6,324 nt of DNA from contig CALEMO010000049.1 of assembly GCA_937910825.1 (NCBI GenBank), positions 1 to 6,324 of the forward strand, given 5' to 3'. Each line of letters starts with the position of its first letter. The stretch's first letter is position 1. Shown here piece by piece: positions 1 to 5,517 of this stretch. The notes under the pieces are model-generated. The model saw only the letters and a program-made list of their open reading frames with translations. It was not told the origin of the DNA and ran no database searches. The position numbers were made by a program, and so were the translations under genes. The DNA comes from an uncultured Solirubrobacterales bacterium. Lineage in GTDB: Bacteria > Actinomycetota > Thermoleophilia > Solirubrobacterales > 70-9.

Positions 1-115
1 CACAGTCGTCGGGGAAGCTCAGCCTGACCGGTACGACGTTGTGATCGCCGCTCAGCCCGCGGGCCGCCTCGAGATCGGGTTCGAGCCTCGAGAGCAGGTC
101 AGGCCCGGCGCCCAT
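1..115 (-). CDS. trpE: Anthranilate synthase component I, N-terminal fragment (partial, runs off left edge)
   Basis: The first 38 codons of a gene that continues beyond the left edge, read by hand from the minus strand. Translation begins MGAGPDLLSRLEPDLEAARG and ends with the block HNVVPVRLSFPDDC. A segment of the form 'HNVVPV...DxETPVSA' is the usual N-terminal strand of TrpE, the large subunit of anthranilate synthase, which converts chorismate and ammonia (supplied by TrpG) to anthranilate in the first committed step of tryptophan synthesis. The ATG at 115-113 lies out of frame inside the end of hisIE, overlapping it by 17 nt, and has a strong ribosome-binding site GGAGGT 5 nt upstream. 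hisIE followed by trpE makes sense as an amino-acid biosynthesis unit. The catalytic chorismate-binding domain is not in the window, so a related chorismate-using enzyme such as PabB cannot be excluded, although the N-terminal style fits TrpE better. Confidence 0.72.
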   Translation of the reverse strand, partial: MGAGPDLLSRLEPDLEAARGLSGDHNVVPVRLSFPDDC

Positions 116-725
116 TGAGGACCTCCATCACAGCGAAAAGCGAAATCTGCCGCGATTCCAGCAGGGCCGCGAGGTGGTACAGCACGTCGGCCGCTTCGTT
201 TTCGACCCGGTCGTCGCTTTCTTCACGCACTGCCCTGGTCACCTCTTCGGCCTCCTCGAGGACCTTGGCCGCCGCAAGCTCGGGCTCCTCCAGAAGCTTC
301 ACCGTATAGCTGCCTTCCGGCTTCTCCCGGGATCTCGCTGCGAGAGTTCGCGCAAGCGCGGCCATCGCTTCGCCCGACACCAGCTCGGGAACTTGCCCGG
401 ATTCCAGATCCCTGTAGAAGCAGGTCCTCTCACCCGTGTGGCAGGCCGGTCCGGCAGGCTCCACCAGGGCGAGCATGGCATCACCGTCACAGTCGATCCG
501 CAGCTGAAGGACCCGCTGCACATTTCCCGAAGTTTCACCCTTTTTCCAGATCTCCTGGCGCGAGCGGCTGAAGTAGTGGATCTGCCCGGTCGAACGGGTG
601 AGGGCGAGGGACTCTTCGTTCATGTAGGCGAGGGTAAGAACTTCACCGGTATCGGCATCCTGCGCAATCAAGGGCACCAGACCGTCGCGGCCAAATTTGA
701 CTTCAACTTCAGCCTGTTTGCTCAT
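99..725 (-). CDS. hisIE: Bifunctional phosphoribosyl-AMP cyclohydrolase / phosphoribosyl-ATP pyrophosphatase
   Basis: A cytosolic enzyme for steps 2 and 3 of histidine synthesis: the HisE part removes pyrophosphate from phosphoribosyl-ATP, and the HisI part opens the adenine ring of phosphoribosyl-AMP. The 208-aa product has the HisI domain first (about residues 10-108). It contains DCDGD at 78-82, giving the Mg-binding Asp78, Asp80 and Asp82, and the zinc cysteines Cys79, Cys95 and Cys102 (CHTGERTC), with the 16- and 7-residue spacings known for the family. The HisE domain follows (about 119-208), with KVLEEAEEV at 154-162 and NEAADVLYHL at 176-185. All expected catalytic residues are present. 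The start is the ATG at 725-723, which overlaps the lipoprotein stop as ATGA and gives the N-terminus MSKQAEVEVKFG. An in-frame start 15 codons upstream would intrude into the neighbour. There is no clear Shine-Dalgarno, so translational coupling to the upstream gene is likely. Confidence 0.96.
   Translation of the reverse strand: MSKQAEVEVKFGRDGLVPLIAQDADTGEVLTLAYMNEESLALTRSTGQIHYFSRSRQEIWKKGETSGNVQRVLQLRIDCDGDAMLALVEPAGPACHTGERTCFYRDLESGQVPELVSGEAMAALARTLAARSREKPEGSYTVKLLEEPELAAAKVLEEAEEVTRAVREESDDRVENEAADVLYHLAALLESRQISLFAVMEVLNGRRA
121..126 (-). promoter_or_regulatory. Ribosome-binding site of trpE inside hisIE
   Basis: The minus strand reads GGAGGT here, followed by a 5-nt spacer (CCTCA) and then the ATG at 115-113. 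This is the best Shine-Dalgarno match seen at any start in the window. It lies within the last codons of hisIE and decides the start of the short partial trpE frame. Confidence 0.7.
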
Positions 726-1144
726 TCGGAACCAGCCTGCGGTTCGGCGCTGCCCAGAGGGATGTACCACTTACCGTCTTCTTTGACCAGGTTTACCGGC
801 GCGCCGCCGGCACCGCCGGTCAGATCCACGATCGCCTCGTCGCCACGTATGGAAATGTCCTCGATCTCCAACTGGGGCTGGCCCGAGGCGCCCTGCTTCA
901 GGATCTGCGCCGTCTCCTGCACACACTTCGCCTGGGTATTGAAAGTTTCTGTGACACCGCTCGGCTGCATCACGGCACAGAACCCCTGGGCATCCTTTTC
1001 CCGGGTCACTCTGTTGATCTCGCTTACCAGCGCGGTGATCTCCTGCCGGTCCTGAGCATCGTCGGAGGAGCTGCCGTCGCCTCCGCAGCCCGCGGCGAGC
1101 AAGGCGGCTGTCAGTGCCACTGCGACTGTGAGCTTGGCTTTCAT
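722..1144 (-). CDS. Small predicted lipoprotein of unknown function, possibly NTF2-like
   Basis: A 140-aa protein that I cannot assign to a named family. It opens with a lipoprotein signal: Lys2 and Lys4, a hydrophobic stretch at 5-17, and the lipobox LAAGC ending at Cys20, where signal peptidase II would cut and lipid would be attached. A Gly/Ser/Asp-rich linker (21-32) follows, then a helical region (33-83) with Cys56 and Cys74, which could form a disulfide outside the membrane. The C-terminal half (about 91-130) looks like alternating strands with ISIRGDEAIVDL and the segment EDGKWYIPL. Helix-then-sheet with a terminal 'DGKWYI' strand resembles the NTF2-like/DUF4878 type of small secreted actinobacterial lipoproteins; this is inference from shape only. 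The gene sits 45 nt after era and overlaps hisIE by 4 nt (ATGA), so it is probably co-expressed with histidine and tryptophan genes although it would act on the cell surface. The ATG has no obvious Shine-Dalgarno. Confidence 0.85.
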   Translation of the reverse strand: MKAKLTVAVALTAALLAAGCGGDGSSSDDAQDRQEITALVSEINRVTREKDAQGFCAVMQPSGVTETFNTQAKCVQETAQILKQGASGQPQLEIEDISIRGDEAIVDLTGGAGGAPVNLVKEDGKWYIPLGSAEPQAGSE

Positions 1145-1180
1145 GCGCTGATCTTAAGGTTTCGCTTCGGCCGGAGGCCG
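1145..1180 (-). promoter_or_regulatory. Possible leaderless promoter upstream of the lipoprotein gene
   Basis: In the 45-nt gap after era, the minus strand reads TAAGAT at 1156-1151, matching TANNNT, then the 6-nt spacer CAGCGC, then the ATG of the lipoprotein gene. Transcription would start at or next to the A of ATG, giving a leaderless mRNA, which agrees with the missing Shine-Dalgarno. No good -35 element is seen about 17 nt upstream. A small hairpin (CGGCC, loop TCC, GGCCG on the minus strand at 1180-1168) lies just upstream. A six-base match can occur by chance. Confidence 0.3.
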
Positions 1181-1189
1181 CCCAGCCTC

Positions 1190-2092
1190 CTATTCGATGC
1201 CGAGACGGTCCAGCATGTCGACGTCGCGCCTCCACTTCTTGCGGACTTTGACCTGAAGGTCGAGATGGATTCTGGACCCGAGTTCAGCCTCAATGTCCCG
1301 ACGGGCTCCGCGCCCGATCTCGCCGATCTTGAACCCGGATTTGCCGATCAGAATCCCCTTCTGGGATTCCGTCTCGACCCAGATCTCGGCGACGACTGTG
1401 ACCAGGCCGTCTTCACGCTCGTTGATCGAGAGCACTTTGACTTCAACCGAGTGAGGCACTTCGTCCCGCGTACGGATAAGAACTTCACCGCGGATCAGCT
1501 CGGCGAGCAGTTGCTCATCCGACTGGTCCGAATGATCTTCCGGCGGATAGAGGTAGGGGCTCTCCGGCATCAGCCCGCCGAGATACACCTTTAGCTCCTC
1601 CACCCCTTCACCGGTTAATGCGCTGATCGGAAAAACCTGGTCCACGCCTTTCAGTTCGGCCGCCGCGGCCAGCACCGGAACCACCTCTCGGCCGAGGCGG
1701 TCCGACTTGTTGACGGCACAGACGACGCTCGTATTGCCTTTGGCTGCAAGCAGCGACTCGGCGATGAAACGGTCACCGGCACCTACCCCTTCCTCCCCGT
1801 TGATCACGAGCAGGACCGAATCAGCATCGCCAAGCTCACGCTCGACGCTTTTCTGCATTCGGCTGGTCAACTCATCGCGCGGTCGCTGCACGCCCGGAAG
1901 ATCGGTGATCACCAGCTGGGTGCCGGCCTCAAGATCCGTAAATACCCCCCGGATCGCACGTCTGGTTGTTTGCGGACGCACCGTGGCGATCGCGACTTTG
2001 GCGCCGACGATCGAATTGACCAGGGTTGACTTGCCGACGTTCGGACGTCCGGCCAGCCCCACGAAACCAGAGCGTGTCACCGGCTCAGACAT
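1190..2092 (-). CDS. era: GTPase Era, ribosome assembly factor
   Basis: A membrane-associated GTPase that binds the 3' end of 16S rRNA and assists 30S subunit maturation. The 300-aa product matches the usual Era length and order. The GTPase domain occupies about 8-175, with G1 GRPNVGKS (15-22), a G2 region PQTTRR (40-45), G3 DLPG (64-67, where DTPG is usual), G4 NKSD (128-131) and G5 SAL (157-159). After a linker, the C-terminal KH RNA-binding domain (about 208-290) shows PHSVEVKV and GILIGKSGFKIGEIGRGAR (246-264). The start is the ATG at 2092-2090, giving MSEPVTRSGFVGLAGRP. It overlaps the ybeY stop by 8 nt (ATGTCTGA) and has GGGG upstream. The longer in-frame start 32 codons earlier would run deep into ybeY and add a Cys/Ser/Arg-rich stretch unlike any Era. 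Linkage to ybeY and phoH is widespread in bacteria and fits a shared role in ribosome biogenesis. Confidence 0.98.
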   Translation of the reverse strand: MSEPVTRSGFVGLAGRPNVGKSTLVNSIVGAKVAIATVRPQTTRRAIRGVFTDLEAGTQLVITDLPGVQRPRDELTSRMQKSVERELGDADSVLLVINGEEGVGAGDRFIAESLLAAKGNTSVVCAVNKSDRLGREVVPVLAAAAELKGVDQVFPISALTGEGVEELKVYLGGLMPESPYLYPPEDHSDQSDEQLLAELIRGEVLIRTRDEVPHSVEVKVLSINEREDGLVTVVAEIWVETESQKGILIGKSGFKIGEIGRGARRDIEAELGSRIHLDLQVKVRKKWRRDVDMLDRLGIE

Positions 2093-2453
2093 CGATCCCC
2101 GCCATGATCCGGTCCTGGAGCTCGAACATCTCGCCCTGGTCAGTCTCGTGGTCGAAGCCGCAGAGATGGAGCACTCCGTGCACCACACATTCGCTCAGGC
2201 TCTCGCAGTATTCGGGGCAGAGCACCACATCACCGAGCTCGCGCGGTTCGGGAGCGCTGTTCTCTTCGTCGATCGGAAAAGAAAGTACGTCGGTCGGCTC
2301 GTCGCGATCACGGAACTCCTGGTTCAGTTTCTGCATGCGGGACCGCCCGACGATTTCGACGGCCAGGTGCCCACCCTCGATTCCAACCGCCTGCAGAGTC
2401 GCCGAAACGGCCGGCCTGAACTCGACCGGCACGTCCTCGAGGTCAATACTCAC
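2085..2453 (-). CDS. ybeY: Endoribonuclease YbeY, rRNA maturation factor
   Basis: A single-strand-specific zinc endoribonuclease implicated in 16S rRNA 3'-end maturation and 70S ribosome quality control. The 122-aa product carries the signature HGVLHLCGFDH, whose His92, His96 and His102 should bind the catalytic metal. Upstream are the conserved NQEFRDRDEPTDVLSFP block (44-60, including Arg48) and LGDVVLCPE (73-81). At 122 aa it is on the short side of the family, mainly through a brief N-terminus and no C-terminal tail, but all the key motifs are complete. The start is GTG at 2453-2451, overlapping the phoH stop as GTGA, with GAGG about 7 nt upstream. It overlaps era by 8 nt. The chain phoH-ybeY-era is a common bacterial arrangement, and the overlaps point to coupled translation of the three. 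Confidence 0.97.
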   Translation of the reverse strand: MSIDLEDVPVEFRPAVSATLQAVGIEGGHLAVEIVGRSRMQKLNQEFRDRDEPTDVLSFPIDEENSAPEPRELGDVVLCPEYCESLSECVVHGVLHLCGFDHETDQGEMFELQDRIMAGIDV

Positions 2454-3403
2454 TGAGCGGCCTCGCGCTCGTCGTGCTTTCCGTATGCGGCGACGATCTT
2501 CTGGACGAGCCGATGGCGGACTACGTCATCGCCCCCGAACTTGACGAAACGAACGTCTTCGATGCCTTCGAGTATTTCCTTGACCACGACCAGGCCCGAC
2601 TTGTTGTCCCTGGGAAGGTCGATCTGGGTGACGTCGCCGGTCACCACCATTTTAGAGTTGAAGCCAAGCCGGGTGAGGAACATCTTCATCTGCTCCGGAG
2701 TCGTATTCTGCGCCTCGTCGAGAATCACAAAGGCATCGTTGAGCGTGCGACCGCGCATGAAAGCGAGCGGTGCCACCTCGATCACTCCGCGGTCGAAGTA
2801 GCCGTTCACCCGATCGGGATCGAGCATGTCGTAGAGCGCGTCGAAAAGAGGCCTCAGGTAGGGATCGACTTTCGCCTGAAGGTCGCCGGGAAGAAAACCG
2901 AGACTTTCGCCGGCCTCCACCGCGGGCCGGGTGAGGATGATCCTCTGGACTTCTCCTTCGATCAGCGACGCCGCAGCCATCGCCACGGCAAGGAAGGTCT
3001 TGCCGGTACCGGCAGGACCGATGCCGAAAGTGACCGTGTGCTGCCTTATCGAATCGACGTAGACCTTCTGGTTTACGGTCTTGGGCACGACCCGCGTATT
3101 ACGGTTGTGCCAGACCACGTCGTTGAGCATCTCGGCCGGGCGTCGGGATGACTGAATCGCGTTGCGGACCGAATCTATCGTTTCCGGCTCAACTGCGCTG
3201 CCGCTTTCGATCAGCCCGACCATTTCGTCAACCAGGCGGGCGGCCTCATCCATCTCCTCATTCTCACCTTCGAGCGTGAGCATGTTTCCGCGCAGATGAA
3301 CCTTGCTGGATGTACGTTCGCGGAGGGCCTTCAGGACCGAATCGCCAGAGCCCGCGAGCTCAGCCGCAACGTCGTTTTCAAGGGTGAGCGTCCTACGAGG
3401 CAA
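2450..3403 (-). CDS. phoH: PhoH-like (YbeZ-type) ATPase
   Basis: A cytosolic P-loop ATPase of the PhoH/YbeZ family, linked to RNA metabolism and a known genetic and physical neighbour of YbeY; its exact substrate is not settled. The 317-aa product has an N-terminal alpha/beta region (about 1-70, including SSKVHLRGNMLTLEG) like that of other family members. The ATPase domain (about 105-310) carries Walker A GPAGTGKT (129-136), Walker B VILDEAQN (226-233) and the conserved GDVTQIDLP (256-264). The family signature segments LTRPAVEAGESLGFLPGD and FMRGRTLNDAF are also present. The start is TTG at 3403-3401. The frame is open only 21 nt further upstream, with no ATG or GTG there and none downstream before the N-terminal domain is damaged. 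GGGA lies 5 nt upstream. The start overlaps the yqeY stop by 11 nt and the stop overlaps ybeY by 4 nt. Confidence 0.96.
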   Translation of the reverse strand: MPRRTLTLENDVAAELAGSGDSVLKALRERTSSKVHLRGNMLTLEGENEEMDEAARLVDEMVGLIESGSAVEPETIDSVRNAIQSSRRPAEMLNDVVWHNRNTRVVPKTVNQKVYVDSIRQHTVTFGIGPAGTGKTFLAVAMAAASLIEGEVQRIILTRPAVEAGESLGFLPGDLQAKVDPYLRPLFDALYDMLDPDRVNGYFDRGVIEVAPLAFMRGRTLNDAFVILDEAQNTTPEQMKMFLTRLGFNSKMVVTGDVTQIDLPRDNKSGLVVVKEILEGIEDVRFVKFGGDDVVRHRLVQKIVAAYGKHDEREAAQ

Positions 3404-3824
3404 GCTGTTCCCGCACCGCCGTGCTCACCCGCTTGCCGTCGGCACGGCCGGCTACCTTTTCTTTCAGAGCGCCCATGACCTGTCCCATCTGCTTCTGTTC
3501 GGTGGCTCCGGTTGAAGCGATCGCCTGTGCCACCAGCTCATTCAGTTCTTCGTCGCTGAGCTGATCCGGCAGGTAGGCGGTGATCAGTTCTGCTTCGAAA
3601 CGCTCGTCCTCCGCTTGCTCGTAGCGGGCTGCGTCGGCATAGGCATCTGCCGCCTCCATGCGCTTCTTGCGTTCCCTCTGAAGAACCGCGATTTCGTCGC
3701 CCTTGCCCAGTTTCGAGTCCTGCTGCAGCGCGTCCTGGATCATTCGCAGGGCTGAAGAGAGCTTGCGGTCGCCCTGCTTCATGGCGGCACGCGCATCTTC
3801 ACGGATTTTATCGACTGCTGACAT
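3393..3824 (-). CDS. yqeY: GatB/YqeY domain-containing protein
   Basis: A 143-aa member of the YqeY family, close to the usual length of about 147. The domain resembles the C-terminal tRNA-binding part of GatB, the amidotransferase subunit that makes Gln-tRNA and Asn-tRNA, but stand-alone YqeY proteins have no firmly established role. Visible hallmarks are the helical N-terminal half (DKIREDARAAMKQGDR and RMIQDALQQ), the charged segment LQRERKKRMEAADAYADAAR, the link EAELITAYLPDQLSDEEL and the C-terminal GQVMGALKEKVAGRADGKRV, which matches the family's 'MGxVMxxLxxxxxGxxDGxxv' ending. The ATG at 3824-3822 is used; only a weak ribosome-binding site is seen. It follows murI after 33 nt and overlaps phoH by 11 nt. 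The position beside translation genes is consistent with a tRNA-related role, which is inference. Confidence 0.95.
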   Translation of the reverse strand: MSAVDKIREDARAAMKQGDRKLSSALRMIQDALQQDSKLGKGDEIAVLQRERKKRMEAADAYADAARYEQAEDERFEAELITAYLPDQLSDEELNELVAQAIASTGATEQKQMGQVMGALKEKVAGRADGKRVSTAVREQLAS

Positions 3825-3857
3825 AGCTCAAGGGTACCTGCCGGAGCCCGGCTCGGC

Positions 3858-4667
3858 TCAGTCGGTAGCGGGGATCGATGCCGCCGAAACCCGGTGGCCA
3901 AGGGGCAACTGGAGAAATCTCGCTCCGCTTTCGGCAAAGCTGTCCAGATCCCCGGTGACTACGAAACGGTAGTCCCCCTCTCCGGAGCTCAGGCTGAGAA
4001 TCGACCTCGCCGTAAGTTCCCGCTGGATCGCCCCGGCCATCGCATGCCCGGCAGTGACGAGGCGTACATCACGACCGAGGATCCGCTGGAGCAGCGGCGC
4101 GATCAACGGGTAATGGGTACAGCCGAGGATCAGCGTATCGACGCCAGCCGTTCTGAATGGCTCGCAGTAAACCCGGACCATCTCGATCAGCTCTTCGTCG
4201 AAACTGAGGTCATCCTGAATCGTCGGGGCGAGGTCGGCAGCCGCAACTTCAGTCACCTCGAGCGGGCGCCGCTGCGCATCCAGAGCGACCCGGTAGGCCC
4301 CGCTGGTGACCGTGGCCGGAGTCGCGAGCACGCCTACCCGTCCGTTTTCGCTGATCGCCGCGGCGATTTCAGCTTCGGGCTCGACCACCGTGATAACCGG
4401 AACCCCCGCCTGCTCTCCCATCTGTCTGATCAGCGGCCCGGCCGCCGCCGTCGCGGAATTGCAGGCGATCACCAGCAGCTTCACGCGTTGTTCGAACAGG
4501 TATTGCGCGATTGCCACCGCCCGCCGCTGAAGCTCGTCCGGCTGCTTGGTTCCGTACGGAAAATGACCGCTGTCACCGACGTAGAGATAGTCCTCGGCCG
4601 GTAGCGAGACCAGGCACTCGTGCAGCACTGTCAGCCCGCCGACACCGGAATCGAAGAACCCGATCAA
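3858..4667 (-). CDS. murI: Glutamate racemase
   Basis: A cytosolic cofactor-independent racemase that converts L-glutamate to D-glutamate for peptidoglycan. From the TTG at 4667-4665 the product is 269 aa, beginning MIGFFDSGVGGLTVL, which is the usual N-terminus and contains the catalytic-site Asp6-Ser7. GDSGHFPYGTK (31-41) is the second conserved block. The two catalytic cysteines are Cys69 in ACNSAT (68-73) and Cys183 in GCTHYPL (182-188). The family usually has CNT at the first site, so Ser70 is a mild substitution. An ATG 10 codons upstream keeps the frame but would add MGRAAVRGKS inside prmA. The TTG is preferred because it overlaps the prmA stop as TTGA and has GAGGG 6 nt upstream. A cell-wall gene between prmA and yqeY is a little unusual functionally, but the tight spacing indicates co-transcription. 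Confidence 0.96.
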   Translation of the reverse strand: MIGFFDSGVGGLTVLHECLVSLPAEDYLYVGDSGHFPYGTKQPDELQRRAVAIAQYLFEQRVKLLVIACNSATAAAGPLIRQMGEQAGVPVITVVEPEAEIAAAISENGRVGVLATPATVTSGAYRVALDAQRRPLEVTEVAAADLAPTIQDDLSFDEELIEMVRVYCEPFRTAGVDTLILGCTHYPLIAPLLQRILGRDVRLVTAGHAMAGAIQRELTARSILSLSSGEGDYRFVVTGDLDSFAESGARFLQLPLGHRVSAASIPATD

Positions 4668-5503
4668 GCTTTTCCCTCGAACAGCAGCCCGCCCCATCCG
4701 TCGGCTGCCTTGAACTCGACCGGCATCAGGCCCAACCCTTCAAAGGCAAGTTCAACCCGTTGCCGCTCCTCCTCGAGCAATCCGGAACAGATCAGCCGCT
4801 CTGGCAGATTCTCCGGAGTCATCGAACCGGCGACCATTTCGAGCAGCTGAGCCGTGAGGTTCGCGACCACGGTCGGTGCGAGTCGCGGGAAGTCCTGTTT
4901 CAGATCGAGCCTGGAGAGAAACAGCTCAACCGAATTCCCGGCTGCATTCAGCCGGGCTGCCGCGATCGCCGCCACTTCGTGGTCGTAGCCGGTAACCGGC
5001 GAATAGCCGAGCTTGGCCGCGGCGATCGCGAGTACCGCCGACCCGGTACCAAGATCCGTGATCGCTCCCCCAGACAGACCCCGGTCGTGGAGGTCGAGCA
5101 GCAATTGGAGGCTCAGCCTGGTGGTCGGATGCGCACCGGTTCCGAAAGCCTGCCCGGGGTCGATCACGACCTCGAACTCGCCGGGTCCACCCGTCTCCCA
5201 GGGAGGCCTGAGCCAGAAGGATGTGCCATCAGCGCTGCCATGAATCTCAAGGGGTTTGTGGAAAGCGCGCCAGCGGTCGGCCCAGTCGTCGGCGACTTCG
5301 GTGGCGACGACTTCAACCAGGGCTTGCCCGCTCACGGCTTCGAGCGCTCCGACGTCAGGCAATTCGCCTTGCGCGCCGTAGATCGCATACTCGATGTAGT
5401 CGTCCCCGTTGGTCTCTTCAACGCCGCCGGGGGCAAGGACGGTCAACTCGGCCAGAACCATCTCCGCCTCAGCGGGCCGGCAGCGGACCGCCAGGCGAAT
5501 CAC
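4664..5503 (-). CDS. prmA: Ribosomal protein L11 methyltransferase
   Basis: An S-adenosylmethionine-dependent enzyme that methylates ribosomal protein L11. The 279-aa product has the family's N-terminal substrate-recognition region (about 1-85), the linker motif DDWADRWRAFHKPLEI (72-87), and then the Rossmann-type methyltransferase domain. Diagnostic is DPGQAFGTGAHPTT (115-128), the PrmA signature. SAM-binding motif I is DLGTGSAVLAIAAAKLG (150-166), where the family usually has G(C/T)GSG, so Ala replaces the last glycine. D174 in GYDHE probably contacts the SAM ribose, and VVANLTAQLL (212-221) matches the 'VANI' motif. Length is near the usual 290-310, slightly short in the N-terminal half. 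The start is GTG at 5503-5501, 12 nt after the dnaJ stop, with GAGGTGG overlapping that stop codon. The 3' end overlaps murI by 4 nt. The dnaJ-prmA linkage is common in bacteria. Confidence 0.95.
   Translation of the reverse strand: MIRLAVRCRPAEAEMVLAELTVLAPGGVEETNGDDYIEYAIYGAQGELPDVGALEAVSGQALVEVVATEVADDWADRWRAFHKPLEIHGSADGTSFWLRPPWETGGPGEFEVVIDPGQAFGTGAHPTTRLSLQLLLDLHDRGLSGGAITDLGTGSAVLAIAAAKLGYSPVTGYDHEVAAIAAARLNAAGNSVELFLSRLDLKQDFPRLAPTVVANLTAQLLEMVAGSMTPENLPERLICSGLLEEERQRVELAFEGLGLMPVEFKAADGWGGLLFEGKA
4674..4678 (-). promoter_or_regulatory. Ribosome-binding site of murI, supporting the TTG start
   Basis: The minus strand reads GAGGG, followed by the 6-nt spacer AAAAGC and then TTG at 4667-4665. 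This spacing is ideal for initiation at TTG and would be wasted if the upstream in-frame ATG at 4697 were used. The site lies in the last codons of prmA. Confidence 0.65.
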
Positions 5504-5510
5504 CGGGCGC

Positions 5511-5517
5511 CCACCTC
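5511..5517 (-). promoter_or_regulatory. Ribosome-binding site of prmA, fused to the dnaJ stop codon
   Basis: The minus strand reads GAGGTGG, whose first two bases are the last two of the dnaJ TGA stop. A 7-nt spacer separates it from the GTG start of prmA. Ribosomes ending dnaJ would therefore sit directly on the prmA initiation site, suggesting coupled translation. Confidence 0.55.

Noticed and set aside
726..770. N-terminal extension of hisIE by 15 codons
   Set aside because: The ATG at 725 forms an ATGA overlap with the upstream stop and gives a normal HisI N-terminus; the extension only reads the lipoprotein gene in another frame.
174..1055. A 293-codon open frame on the plus strand, opposite hisIE and the lipoprotein gene
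   Set aside because: It is a shadow of hisIE and the lipoprotein, crosses both genes without regard to their boundary, and shows no family motif.
1168..1180. Short hairpin (5-bp stem, 3-nt loop) after era as a rho-independent terminator
   Set aside because: The stem is short and no T-run follows on the minus strand (the next bases are AAGCGAAACC), so it does not meet terminator criteria.
2093..2188. N-terminal extension of era by 32 codons
   Set aside because: The added residues are Cys/Ser/Arg-rich and lie in another frame of ybeY; the ATG at 2092 gives the normal Era N-terminus and overlaps the ybeY stop by only 8 nt.
3841..3857. GC-rich near-palindrome (GAGCC/GGCTC) between murI and yqeY as a terminator or operator
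   Set aside because: The arms are separated by a single base so no normal loop can form, there is no T-run, and such GC-rich matches are expected by chance here.
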